A stretch of 64,000 nt of DNA. It comes from Vanilla planifolia (Eukaryota > Streptophyta > Magnoliopsida > Asparagales > Orchidaceae). The translations under genes were made by a program, and so were the position numbers. The stretch spans positions 5,878,068 through 5,942,067 of the forward strand of contig CM043865.1 of assembly GCA_023846275.1 (NCBI GenBank). The letters run 5' to 3'. Of this stretch, positions 22,058-35,700 are shown in pieces (positions within the stretch are counted from its first letter, which is position 1; each line of letters opens with the position of its first letter). The notes under the pieces were generated by a model, which saw only the letters and a list, made by a program, of their open reading frames with translations, did not search any database and had not been told where the DNA came from.

Positions 22058-24483
22058 CGCTTTCCTTCTTCTCGGCGGAGAGCGACGTTTATCAGATCTC
22101 AAAATCCCTTCTTTGCGAAATGTATTGGCGCTTCCTTACCTAACCGAATCTTCATCTTTGCTCCCTTTTATTGTGCTGGCTTAAAGACACGAAGTGCTGA
22201 TCATCACATAGGTTGATCAATGCTATGAAAAAGTATACAAAATAAAATTCGAAAAAATATTTTATTTGGAAAAAATGAAGTCTTATCAAATAAATTGTTT
22301 TTTTAAATATATTAATTTCTCCTGATTTTTTGCTATATTTTTGTAACAAATAAAATTAGTAAAATCACAATAATTATATGTTACCATAGGATGATAGCAT
22401 ATTCTTTATTCTAATGTTTTCTTAAAATTGGGGCACCATTGATTATGGCATTAATTCTTATCTAAAATAATCTTTGTGCTATCTTTTTTTTTCTAATTAT
22501 ATTTCAAATTATATATTTTTTCATTTTAGTTATTTTCAAAAACTTAATATTTTTTCTATTTTGTTATAATTTGATATTTACTATTTTGCATAAAAACAAT
22601 TCATAAATTTAATTTTATTCATTTTAAATAAGCCTTATGTATTTGAAAAATAAAAAAAATAAAAAAATTAATAGAGTAGTTTACATTTTTTCAAATAAAA
22701 ATAAGATATTTCCTTAAATATAAAGCCATTATTATTTTAAAGCCTTTTGGTTTGCCAAATTGGGCATATAAAGTAATTTGACCAAGTCTTTAAATTTCTC
22801 ATCAATAAATGTGCGAAAACAACATGGTGACGAGCTCAAAAATATTATTTTAATCTTTTTAAAATCAAACTTCAAATAAATCAATTCCACAATCTACGAG
22901 GTAACAGACAGAAAAAAAATACAAGTCCTCAGAGTTAGGCTCAAGCATGGATATAGGGCAAAAAGGTTAGTAATTGAAATACCTAAAAATTTTTGGAATT
23001 TTTATCTATTATTATTTCATTTATTATTAATTATGCACTAAGCTTTGTTTTAAGATTTTCTTAGTCAATTTGTGTGAATTATTATGATTTTTTTTCAAAA
23101 AAAAAAAATTAAAATTTAAAATTGACCAATTCACTTTTTCTTTGTGGTTTTCAAGACCAATCTAATTCATCAACATTGAATTATGGGACTCCATAGTTAA
23201 CTTGATTTGTTATTCAATTTGATGATAAAAATTATGTCTTTCAACTTATTTGTGGGGATGTCAATGGTTTATGAGTATCATTTGTGATTGCTACATAGAC
23301 GAAGTTGATTGTCGTATCTCATGCCTTAACATCATCAAGGTGCTTTCCTTCTCCTTTTATTATTATTATTTTTGTTCTTATCCTTTTTACTATTGACCTA
23401 CTAATCTTCTCTTTCAAACTAATAAAAAATATTTTTAAAATTGACAATTTCTATGTTAATAAATAAACTAAGATGTAGGGAATGGAGTGCATCATGTCAC
23501 TTTTTTTTACTTAATTCACAAAGTGTTGTCTATATGAAGAATTTTGTTTTATTTTTGTTTATTGTTCTATTCTATTTATTCTCTTGACTGAAATTTTTAT
23601 GAGAGAAAGAAAGTGTTGTACTCATTATCGATCGTTCATCATGAAACCATTGTTTTTTTGTCATATTTTGTTTCTTAATTTTGAGAGAATGCAAACATGT
23701 AAAATCATGCATGTTCAATCAATTTTGATGTTAACTTATAGAATGTTATGTAACCCCTTACTATTGACCAAGCATACACTTTTTTGTTAAATATAATTCC
23801 TTCTTCATCACGATGGCATATAAGGTGATAAACATGTACGATACTTATTTGTTCTTCGTAGTTTGATCATTTAGGGTACAGAGCTATTGCAAATGTCATA
23901 TGATTCTTTTTGGCATTTTATAACAATACCTTCTCTCCATCATATTCTTTCTTATCCAATAAGTGTTTTCTTATTTCAATATGTGAAACTAAACACTTGT
24001 ACATGAATGCCAAGATACCATAAGTTAAAAAAAATTAATTGAATTTTAAAAAATGTCAATAAATGTCATCAAAAGAACATCTTATTATTAGCAATTGATA
24101 AACACAACTCACATTAATTTACTTCTATGACCAAATTGTTTTACTTATAATACAAAACTTAGGGGTAACAATAATTATAATATTTTTAAATTCTGAAATT
24201 ACCCAAGATAATAAATGATAATAGATCAAATCAAAGTTGTTAAAAATCAATTTTCAAATACAACCAAGCAACCCACAGGTGATTTTTGCACCAAAAATAT
24301 AAATAGTTCTTTAGAAGATATAATGTGTGATTCATCTAACTTCCCCACCCACCAAAACACTGAAGGTCCTTACAAGGCACCTCAAGACATGGTGATGATT
24401 GCAAACCCATGGAGATAAAACAACCACATCTCCATGCATTTATAAAAACATAATTACAAAAGAGGCAACTTTGCTGAACATTT
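22058..24483. promoter_or_regulatory. AT-rich intergenic region, upstream of the Mpv17-family gene
   Basis: Both flanking genes are on the - strand, so this 2.4 kb should contain the promoter and 5' UTR of the Mpv17-family gene (near 22058-22400) and the 3' UTR of the PIAL-type gene (near 24200-24483). About 22230-22740 is extremely AT-rich with long A/T runs. I cannot assign a specific TATA box or transcription start. No gene is supported; the frame at 23584-23790 has no recognisable content. Confidence 0.5.
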
Positions 24484-26718
24484 TCAAATGGTTGCATCTC
24501 CTCGTTGGGTTCCCAATTCTCCAGGCTCAAATCCAGATCGGTGGTTTCCGGTTACCTGAGACGTGAGATTGTTGGCAATCATGACTGAAACTTGCTCTGC
24601 TGCAGACGTAGCCAGTGGCCGAGTTCCGGCGTACTGGCTCGAAGGGGCCATGTAATGGTTGAGGACGGCGGAATACTCGCTTCCCGTTAAGCTGCCCCTC
24701 ATTCTCCGAGTCGGTCTCCAGCTCTGCTCGGGAAGCACCGGAATCCCATCGGTCCTAGAATGCAGGGAGGGCGTCAAACCGGTCAAGCTCCGCCAACGGT
24801 CTGCGCCGAGAACCCTCGAGCCTTCCCTCGCTGCAGAGCTTGTCTGTGACCTCAACAGCTGTGCCAAATGGTTGGCCTGTGTTGGGTTGAGATGGTTCAT
24901 AAAATTGGCCGGAGATGTGAGCCGAACAGGAGGCAAAGGCGTAGGAGAGAATGATGGAATATTTGCAGCTTGGCTTATGGAAGGTTGTGTTCGGAAAGCT
25001 GGAGGTGTTTGAAGAGGATTTTGGAAGTAGGATGGAGGTTGCATTGTGGTCCTCAAGGCATCTAAATTGTTTGGTCCGGTTCTCTGGCTTAAGAGAGGTC
25101 TAGGGTTGATTGAGCTCGGTGATGGTAGTCCGGCCACTTGCTGCCTAGCTGCTGAATTCAGAACATATGGGTTGCTCTGTGGACCAAGACCCTATGGAAA
25201 GAGCAACAGAAGGGTTTAATTGAAATACACATGAGATAGTAGTAAGTAGAACTAGAAGGTAGTACAAAAAATGAAACAATGAGGTAAGATATTGCAGTAG
25301 GAAAATAAAAGATAACACCATAGTTATGATGATACAAGTTAACAACGTGTCTCCATTGACATCATGCATAGAAAACAAAAGAGCATGGAAGAAGACATTC
25401 CAAGTTGCACTCAAGTTACTCTCACTAATGAACACCCAATACTAGAAAAGGCATATCTTTAAAAGACTAGTTTCAGCTTTAACATATAGTATGATACAGC
25501 TGATTCCTATATCATATCCAAACATCATTCAAATAAATCAAAATTAAAATTAGTTGAGAAATGTCTGATGTTTCATACCAAAGTTTTCCAAAAACTTTAG
25601 TTAATGTCTATAACTAGAGTTTGTGCACCAACTATATGGCATGGAAGCTACTGAAAAGGGTATTGCTTGCCTAAAGTTTGACCATAACACATAATGTAAT
25701 CATAACTAAATACTTGGCTATTCTTAAGATGCATTTCACCTAAACTATGAACGTAGAATGTTAATCATGCTTGGCAATGATGCATTTCTGTAAAAAGAAA
25801 GCAAAAGAAAAACTCAAGAAATTATCAAGACTGAAGCACTCCTAAAGCTGCTTTGCGCCAGAGAAAAATTGTAAAACAATTCAAAGCCAAGAAGACCTGC
25901 GTCACTGCCGTATCTACAGCTCTTGCGATTTGATGCATGTCCATGTTGCTAATTCCTCCACAGAAGTTCTCTAGTGTTGCCATTGATGTATGAACAGTCT
26001 GATATATAGTAGGTGATAGATTATTGGAGACCAATGGAACATCAATTAAGTTGGTTTGTAACCTTGCAGATGCACTTGGTGTTTGTTGTGCAGGAAGAGC
26101 TTGGAAAGCAATCGGTGTTCTATCAACATGTCTTGGTATGTTCCTTCCTGTTACTGTATTCACAGCTGAAACAGCATGAACACTTCTTTGGGTTGCGTCA
26201 AGTGCAGGAGAAACCATACTGCCCATGATGTTAGGTGGAACAGTTTGCAAAGCTCCCCCATTTGGCATAGCACAAGCAGCAAGTCCATTTGATGCATAGG
26301 ATGGCGTATATGTTGGTTCCAAGTTGTTTACATTTTGATGAGTTGCATTGGATGTATAGCTAGGAAGCAGTGTATCAGAAAGAAACTGAGTCACCAGAAG
26401 CTCTTCGACACCAATAAGTGGTTTCCTGTCTTCAGATTCCAATGCTTTGTTGCTCATTTGATTTGCAGAACCATTCAGGGGAACCTCTTGTCCATGTGTC
26501 TGTGTTGTACAACCATTACAATTATCCTCCATTGTTAGATCCACAGGATCTGCTATTGAATCTGTAGACATAATTGTTTCACATTCCATGTTGTTAGATT
26601 GGACATGAGTTCCAACAGGTAATTGATTTGCTGTATATTTCTCGTGTTCGGGGACAACATTCCAGGACCCATCAGAGTGAATAAGTACTTCAGTAACATC
26701 TCCCGTTTCTTCTAGTAT
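24484..26718 (-). other. C-terminal disordered region exons of the PIAL gene
   Basis: Exon 25897-26718 (274 codons) carries ILEETGDV and the SUMO-interacting VDLT at about 26533-26544, followed by a Ser/Thr/Asn/Pro-rich tail. Exon 24484-25191 (235 codons plus stop) opens GLGPQSNPYVLNSAARQQ and stays Pro/Ser/Gln-rich. The intron between them is 705 bp (25192-25896). An opposite-strand frame at 24659-25012 is a shadow. Confidence 0.9.
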
Positions 26719-29700
26719 CTGTAACAAGAAAAAGGGTGGGGCTATTTGAACGTCATTTCAAGCAACCAAAGTTGCACACTTGCCTTGACCATCTTTCGAT
26801 CAATACGCAAGTCGACCAGGCAGATTGGCTGGTTACAGGGAGGACAACGCCAGTTTGGTTTCCTTGAGTTCATTTCGATGTAGTTGTCATAATCAAAGCA
26901 CTGCAAATGTGGGATGGAGTTAAACACTGCCAACATGATGTGAAGCTGTACGAAAATTGGGTAAAATCATGTTTAGCTACATGAGATACAGTACGAAACT
27001 GACCTGATGATGCTTGCAAAGATGGCCTTTAACTGGAGTTTTGATGCGCTTGAAACTGTACAAGTTTAGCGTTATGCGAGTCGTAACGAGATGGCAAAAG
27101 TCGGCAGATAAGCCGAACAAGATAGCATACGCTTGTGTAAAACAAAATATAGACTTGGCCTGTTCTTACATTCGGTAAAAGAGAAACAAAACTATGATGC
27201 TAATGCACTGGGATCCCAATTCTTAGTCCCTAATCTTTAAACTTAAAATCCTTGTTCTTTAATATTTAATCCTTCCTTATCTCTAATCTCTAATCTTTAA
27301 TTCCTGATACTTACCCTGAATCCAGTATGGAATAATGTTGTTTTACCAGGGACTTGCTAATTACCATTACAAATCTACTACACATTGCAAGAATGGAAGT
27401 AGACACAAAGTCACCAACACGAGAGAAACCAATCATGAAGTGCATCACCATCTAAAATAACTACGTGAAAAGCGTTGGCTGGGTGGCAATGGCCTTCATC
27501 ATTCGAGTGTGCAGCAATAATACAGGGCAGAAGAAGGTTCAACATTTCTTGAAAGTCAAAGAGAACACGTGCATATACCATACGTAGTAGAAAAAGATGG
27601 AGGCCAAATTTTTTAAGGAGCAGGTTCAAGCAAAGACATATACTGAAACATGAAGTTCGTTGGATAGGAAAATTTGTTGCTTAAATTTGTTATCGGGGAA
27701 ACTATTTGTTCATTCATATGTGTGTGTGTATATGTATGGGTTTTGGGGGTGTTTGAACCTGTGCTGCTGATATGCCTAAAAGCCAAAAAGCATAGCAGGT
27801 TTTATTTACTAAAAATTTCCAGCAAGAAAATTCTTGCAACTCAAGTTTACAACAATGTATTGTGTTCAAAAAAAGCCAAGGCAGCATGTTTGGAACTCGG
27901 AGTCTATTTCTCTCTGCTTAAGTTCCTGGTAAGACAAACAAACAGTGACAAACCAATGCTTTTAAAGTGATCCCAGTTCCTCTTGGGGGCAAAGAATCCT
28001 ACATAATATCGTAGTATATGGAATATTTGTTAAAAGTCTTGAAATCATCAAAATAGAAAGTGGACAAGGACGCAAAGGATTGGTATAAAAACATCATCCA
28101 GAGAAAGGAGTCCCCAGAAACAAATTAAATTCAGATATAAACTATAGCATTCTAGTGAAAATGAATGTAGCATAAAAGAGAGCAAGAAGAACATGGTGTC
28201 GTGTTCTATAAATGGCTAGGAAGTAAGGTCAATTTGGCTGGCCATAGAGCTAAACTCAAATCTTCTAAATCAGCCATTGTTTCTGATTAAGGGATAGTCA
28301 TAAGCTCGCATTTAAATGATCTCCAAGTTACAGCTCATTAAACTCAGCTTCAAAGATCACACACTTGCAAGTTTTTATAAAGAAATGAAGCTCATCAGAC
28401 ATAAAACACTAATCAAACAAGTTATCTTCCATAATTTAACTTTATTTTTGTTTTATATTTCCTCAAAACATCGCTCTTCTCTATTGGTGTGGAAGATAAT
28501 AAACAACTCTTCATGCATATATGTAAATGAAGGGGGAAGAGTTCTAAGATTAAATGAAGGTGTAAAATATAGTAAATCAAATCTCGGTCATAGGATAATT
28601 GAATCAATTTAGAGCCATTTGGATTTTCATAAGTGGATCTTGAGTTTTGCCCTTAAAATTACTATTGATAACCACAGGAAAAACTTTGGGAAGCCTTCCT
28701 TGAGCAACACCCATACATTGGGCAGCTTTGATAATGCCCAATTGATGGACACAAGGCACTTGATTGTAGTTCCTACCTTTCCTTAAAGGATTTCAACCTA
28801 ACTAAAGCTAAAATCCTTATTGTAACTACCAAGAAGCTTGGAAAGGAAGAAAAAGATTTGTATCAACAAAATGTTTGATATCAGTTATTACACAGTAATG
28901 TTAAACAATTCTTGAATGATATAAGAGAAAATTTGAGGGCAGTTTGGATAATTTCAAAATGTTTGATGTTGACTTTGAGAAAGAGCATGTTCTTTAAAAA
29001 AAGTTCAAAATGAAGGGGTCGAGATCTACAGCAATGCAGATTCTACAAGTGTGAGGTAACCTTGTTACTAAGAAACCAGAGAACAAATTGTGGTCTCCAA
29101 GGGTAATGCAGAAGCTACATTACGAGTTAAGTCCAGTGACATTTGCGAAAGGCATTGGGATAAAAGGATTACTTGAAAGCCATAAGATCAAAATTAAAGC
29201 ACTATTGTATGATTTTATGGCCATCAATTTGCAATGAGTATTTCCAATACCATGTGCACCATAACATGACTAACCTGGTGAAATTGATCGGCACTTAATT
29301 AAGAAAAAGTTTGAAAGGAATGTCATGAAACTTGTCCACATGCCAACTAGATCTTAAGTTGCTAACATTCTAGGTAAAGCATTACCATAGAAATACTTTG
29401 AAGACCTATGTTCAAAGCTTACATATTCAAGCAAGCTTGAGGGAAAGTGTAGATTCATTCCAACAAATATTTTATCTGTTTCCATTCTAAGGATTAGTTC
29501 TAATAATGATTGATTATAATTCATATAATTATGAGCTTTTCATTGTTTATTTTCTTTTGTAGATCTTCTTGTTAGCTTTCCTATTAGATTGCCCATGTTA
29601 TACAATAAAATGTGATGTAATTCATGCATCTAATAGTAATGAAAACAACTCTTTTCTCAAAAAAAAAAAAAAAAAAAAAAGAAACTACCAAGCTAACTCC

Positions 29701-32700
29701 AAAAGTGGGAAGGAAGGTCCTTAATTATTAAGATGCTTGTAGAACCAAGCACAAACTCCATCCAAATAGAAGTTGAGCAGAATTACCTCATAATGAAGTG
29801 AATATTACCTAAAAATCTTTTATTCATTAAAGATGTTCTTTCAAGTCTCATTTAAATTCACAAGGTACACATTTATATGTCCTACAATTTAATAAAATAA
29901 CAACTTTTACCCCCAATAATATCGGTGTCCATTCTATTATATTCAAAATATGATTAAGGCATCATCATATGCATATTCCCATGATTAAAATGGAGTCCTC
30001 CAAGTCTGTTGACTAAGCAGAGCATGGCAATTAAAAAACCTAATAATCTATGAATTTGTCAATCATATCTCAAGTGATTGCATCCTCAATAAAAATTCAA
30101 ATGAGAAATCCTCTAACTCAAATCTTAGGATCATAAAAATTTAAGTTTGTAACAAATTATTTTGATATGTACTTGTCGTAGGTTAACATCTTTATTTTAA
30201 TTCACACTATAGTATTTAAACTAAATTGCATGCTATTAAATTATTCCATGATTTAGATAACTGATGTAGGACTAGACGAAATTTGCTTAGTTAGAAAATT
30301 CGTAACTGATGCACAACAAAGAGCAGGGCCGTCTCCCTAAGGGACACACACCTAGATACGATGAGGGTTGAACGCAAAAGGCACCAACCAATGAATCCTA
30401 ACTAAACTTAGGATCGATAGCGGCTAAGAAGTCGCTAAATCGATTACGGCTACACACTTTCAAACACGCAGAAATGGGGAGTACTTAGATTGGTTAAGTA
30501 CCAGTTGAACTTAAAATATAATTTGTAGTAAAAGTTGTACTTCGCAGAATGAAAATATATTGAAGACAAATTAATAATCTAGGAATGGAAATTACTCGTA
30601 AAAGGAAGACGAGGAAAAACAAAAGTTTCAACTTGAAGATGGTTGAGCGGTGAAGGTAGATGATAGACTGGAGTGGCGTCTCACCACTTGGACCTCGCGT
30701 CCCTCCTCCCAGTATCAGAGCTTTGACGAGTCAGCACACCAAAGACACTCAGAGCACTCACGAACTCAGAATGGAAGCAAAGAACACTCAAAAGTTTGCA
30801 TTAACTATTCAATATCCCTTACAACAGAAGAGGACTCCCCCTTATATAGGAATCCATAAGGGTACAAAAGACATTTTGACTCATAACATGGGAATACTAA
30901 AGGACACATGGGTAAATTAAAAGTCACCTAAAAATTACAAACCGACTCCTAAAATTCTGAGAAAAATAATGAAAATTAAGTTCATTCATTTATTTAACCC
31001 AAATTTCGGATGGCTGGAGGCGCGGCGACGGCGGCGGCGGCGGCGGCGGTGCGGGTCGGTGCGGCTGGCGTAGGTCGGCGCGGGTCACAGGTCGCGGGTC
31101 ATCCGGGTAGCTTGGGTAGGCGCCTGGCTGGACTCATGCACAGCGGTTCGGGCACGAGCGGTTCGAAATAGCGGCGGGCGGTTCACTGTGGCGGCGGAGG
31201 TTGCGGCGGAGGCGGCAGCCGGAATAGTGATTTTGGCCTTGTTTCTTTTTTTTTTTTTTTTTTTTTTTTGTACAAGACCTGGTCCTTGGACGTCGAAAGT
31301 CATTCTCGAACATGATGTCCTCATCAATAACACCTTAAATAACTTGACCTAATAATCAACATATTTGAAATGTGTTCCCATGATATTCAGGACCATTCCT
31401 TTATCGCTCAAACTAAAATTAATTTTTGGGATATAAAAACTTTTCATTTTAATTTTAGAAGTCAAATTTGATGTGATTCCAATAGTCAAGAATCACGCAA
31501 CTCATGAACTAACATTGGGGCATGTTAACTAGGTCATTTAGTTCTTACCCAAAGCCTTTTTTTGTAGTTATACTCATCACACAAGAAGTGAACTTCTCTC
31601 ACCAATATGACTATTCCATGTGAACAAGCCAATAATATCTTGTGACATGAAACCTTCCAATTAGTATATGTGATATAAATCAGACTTGCATTGATACAAA
31701 ACCATACTTTGGCAACTCCTCAACTTGGGAATGATAGCTTAGATGTTGCCAATTTGGAAAGAGATTCATATATTGGTTCAATGAAAGTGGGTCAATGTTG
31801 TTGAATAAAGGGAGCTAATTTTCATATGTTATTGTCCCAATAAGCAAGCCAATAATTGCTCATTACATACAAACCACCCACAATAAAATGCCAAGAAATT
31901 TCAAATCAATTTGACCTTTCCCCTAGATGTATGGTTTATTGAAATATTCATAAGTCATTTATAGTTGAGAAAGAATATTTTTTGGGGCTCTAGATAATCC
32001 TAGAAATAGAAAAAAGGTCCTTTAAGCTATTTTGAGGAGTATAAAGAAAACCTCAATATTCCTTTATGTCCTTAAGGTAATTGCTTCAATCAAGATGTTG
32101 CCCAATTGCTGAACATGAGTTTGAATTAGTTATTCCTTGTCAAGTCACTTGATGAATTGGCTTGAGATGTTTACAAGACACATAATGCATAGTTTCAAAT
32201 CAATAATCCTCCTCAAATCGCTTAATGTGTTAGCTTGACATGTCTCTAGGTTGCTTAATGCAATGGACCATCGTTTCATAGGGGCTTTTTGACCAATTGA
32301 GTTCTTGTTCAATTTACCATCTCATGAATAGCTCAATAAGCTGATCAATACATCCTTTTGAACCTAAATCACATTCTTGATCAAAAAGAGGAGATGGATC
32401 ATGGGTGTAATTTCTAAGACAATTCAAAAGTTGAATGTTTTAGTAAGGTAGAAATGACTATACATCTAATATGTCTACTAACAACGTGTAGGCTAACTAC
32501 AATAACAAATTCACGATCAAGACAAATTGATTTGAGTTTCCATGAAAAAATAGAGGATGGTATGCATAATTTTGGTGGAAGAGTGGCAATTTCATAAATA
32601 GTACAAAAATGTCTTCTAAGGTGCAGATCATACCCATATGCCCATTGAAAGTGAGATCCCTCGTCAACTCAATAAAGAGATTCCATTGGATTCACGTAAG

Positions 32701-35700
32701 GAGGAATGTATGATGAATTAAAAAAATGGATGAGGAAATTTAATTGGTGGAGCTTTAAATCATGACAAAGAAAAATAAGGGATTAAGACTATATATTAGA
32801 GTTGGAAGGTGTAAAGAGATATGATATATGATATTGGGGGAGTGCACATTGAACGAAGTCAATGAAAGGTAAATTGGATCTATCTTTCTAAAGAGAAAGC
32901 AAAGTAAAATCGATTAAATAATCATCAGAGTAAGCATCTACGTTTTAGGGTTAAAAAGAGAAGGATCAAAATATATATGATCCTTTAGAGGCTCGAAGAG
33001 AGCTAGCTTATATTTGAGTTTCTCCACTATTAGAGAATGCATGATCGTGAGTGCTTTCATAGAACATTCCATTTGTAGTCGAAAAAAATAGAAGAGAGGA
33101 TAAAGGATAGTGAGGATGGCTTGAAGATTGGAGGTGGTGGAGGCAAATGTTTTACTGCTAATGTTACCTCTTAATCATGGGGATCAAAAGGATATCCCTT
33201 TGAAATCAAGAGCTTTGTTCCTTTAGCTCTCATTTTCGATTTTCCTAATGAATTCCTACAAAACACCAAAAAAAATTTTAGGCAAATAATGAATTCGCAA
33301 GAATATAATAGAAATTTATTTTTATTGAGAGCTTAAATAAAAATTATAAAACTAAGGGATAGAAAAGAAACTTCGGATCTTCATGGGTTGGGAATGATCA
33401 AGAAAGAAAAGAGGAGACCTCTAGTAAAGAGAAATACAAAGAGAACATAAAGAGAAAGAAAAAGAGAACCCTCCATTAGGTGGATTTAACTAGAGTAGAT
33501 CAATGGTGATTAGATGATCTTAGTTGCCTTGAATTAGATCCTATGAAAGTCTATGCATGATTAAAATTTAGACGATATAAGTTGAGTTCACTTCTACACA
33601 TGAAAAATTATAATTGTTACTTAATTGTAATGATCAAATCATCAGAAACTGACATATGTCTTCAATTAACATGTTTAAACCAATTATATAACTATCAGGA
33701 TAAGGAATATGACTACTGATGATGTGGTTGAATTAGTTAAATCAATAGAACAACAAATCGAGCATTGATAACATGGTTGAAACAATTATTATTATCACAA
33801 AAAGGAACTTGACAGCCAATATCAATAGCTAAATAAGTCATAACTATCCAAGCAAGGAACTTGACCGTTCATGATGTGATACAATCATTTATAATCGTCA
33901 AACCCACCATAATTTGATGTGACTAATCTGATATCCATGTTTCCAATATCTATCTAATGAAACAAAACCTATGATGTTGGATGGAAGTCGTATGATCTTC
34001 ACACATCTTATGCTTGTAGAATTTTCTTTGACTGATCAAACTTGAGAAGCTAGTCTCAAGGGTCTAACATCTAGAGCTTGGCATTGACTTCAAGGGCCTT
34101 AAGGCTTTGACCTCTTGGTGATAGTCCTAAGCTATTGATGATAAACATGTAACTAAAATTTGAATCAATAGCCAAGATTTGATAAGTAAAATTTTTTATT
34201 TTCAACTCATCAAGGAACAATTTGATCAAAATACCTCATAATTACTAGTACTCAAATCATGATTTTGAGATTAATGATTTTGGGAAAGGATTATATATTA
34301 GGGATTATGATAGGTGTCAAGGGTTTTAAGGTTTTGGCTTTTTGACTATATAATTTATGTCTAGGATTCTATGATTAGGGATAAGAGGAAGCAATAAGTT
34401 AATTTGGATGGTGGCCAGCCATTGTACGGATTTGTTTTAACGATTTTAGTTAATGTTTGGTAATTTGAGATTAGAGATTATGGAAAAGACTCAATGAAAT
34501 AGGGACTAAAGAATATTGACCAGAAGAGCTACAAGGATTCTTAGGAAATTGATGTTTTGAGTATTGAGTTCATGTTTAAGGTTTTGAGATTTAGGATTAA
34601 GGGATGTGGTTAGGAAAAAAAAACTAATATACACAATAATCAAATGCAAAACTATACTTTCCTATTGTAGATGCTTCAATGAAATCCATCTTTTGGTCAA
34701 TGAGAGAATCCAACCGAGGCATGCTTCTTAAGAATTAGAAAACTTTGCTAAAAAATAAGGTGTTCCACTCACCAACATCCACATAGAGACTAGGGTTCCT
34801 TGAGTAAGTTATTTCATAAACATAACCTTTTCTAGTTTAGTAGAAACAACTTAATTGTTCATAGCTCTTCTTTATGAAGGGTTAGGCATATGTTCAACAT
34901 GGACCTTGTTACCTTTAACAGCTCTTCTTATTTTTACAGGTTTTAGTTCCTTGGTTAAGCTCCTTTTATCATCTTCTTTCCCTAGAGTCTACTTTGGAAC
35001 TTCTTTAGTATTCTCCTCAATCTTTTCCTTAACATTTTGTGACAACTCTTTAGTTCCTCTTTCGTAATGGAGAAAGTTAACTTTGATCATAGCAATAATA
35101 ACTTCAATTATGTTCTATAAAAAGCACTCAATTCGTCTATATTCTAGGGTATGAAATCTAAGGTGACATTTTCCATGTTTGATCACAATCGAGTGACAAA
35201 AACTGGAACTGAAAGAAGCCCCAATTCCTTGCCTGGAGCACTTGGAGACAATTTCCTTTGCTTCCTTCACCTCAGAAGTCTGGCTCAGCAGATCATTGGA
35301 AGGTAATTGGTGAAGTAGAGCCATAGAGATCAAAATAAAGAAGCATCTTTCTGCAAAACATCCACTGATCCATTGTGACAATAAAGTCTCATTGTCAATA
35401 ACACTAGTATCCATCAACGAAATTATCTTGACCTTTGAAGGAGGTCGGAGGAATTTCCTTAGCAAATCACTGGCAGTTTTCCTTTCTCTAGCTGCTTATT
35501 GAATTGCCAATTGTGTTCAATATCCATCATGGCTGGCTTATCCTCCTCAAGAACCAGTTTTCTCTTCTTCAACTGATGTCATATTTGCTACTCCATTTTC
35601 TTCTGTTTGATAGTGCAGATGCTTTCTCCACAGGAGAACCACCTTCAGGTTTAGGTTTAATAAAGTTACAAAACTTGATTCATGTGGACTTTAAACTCTA

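Noticed and set aside
22058-22102. Mpv17-family protein starting upstream with a Lys/Arg-rich leader
   Set aside because: The upstream codon is TTG; the first ATG in frame is at 22055-22057 and gives the usual family N-terminus.
24659-25012. 117-codon + strand open frame opposite the last PIAL exon
   Set aside because: Shadow of a GC-richer real exon; no family resemblance.
31085-31333. 82-codon - strand frame with a lysine run as a nuclear protein
   Set aside because: The lysines come from an A-run and the Ala-rich part from GC-rich repeats at a retrotransposon end.
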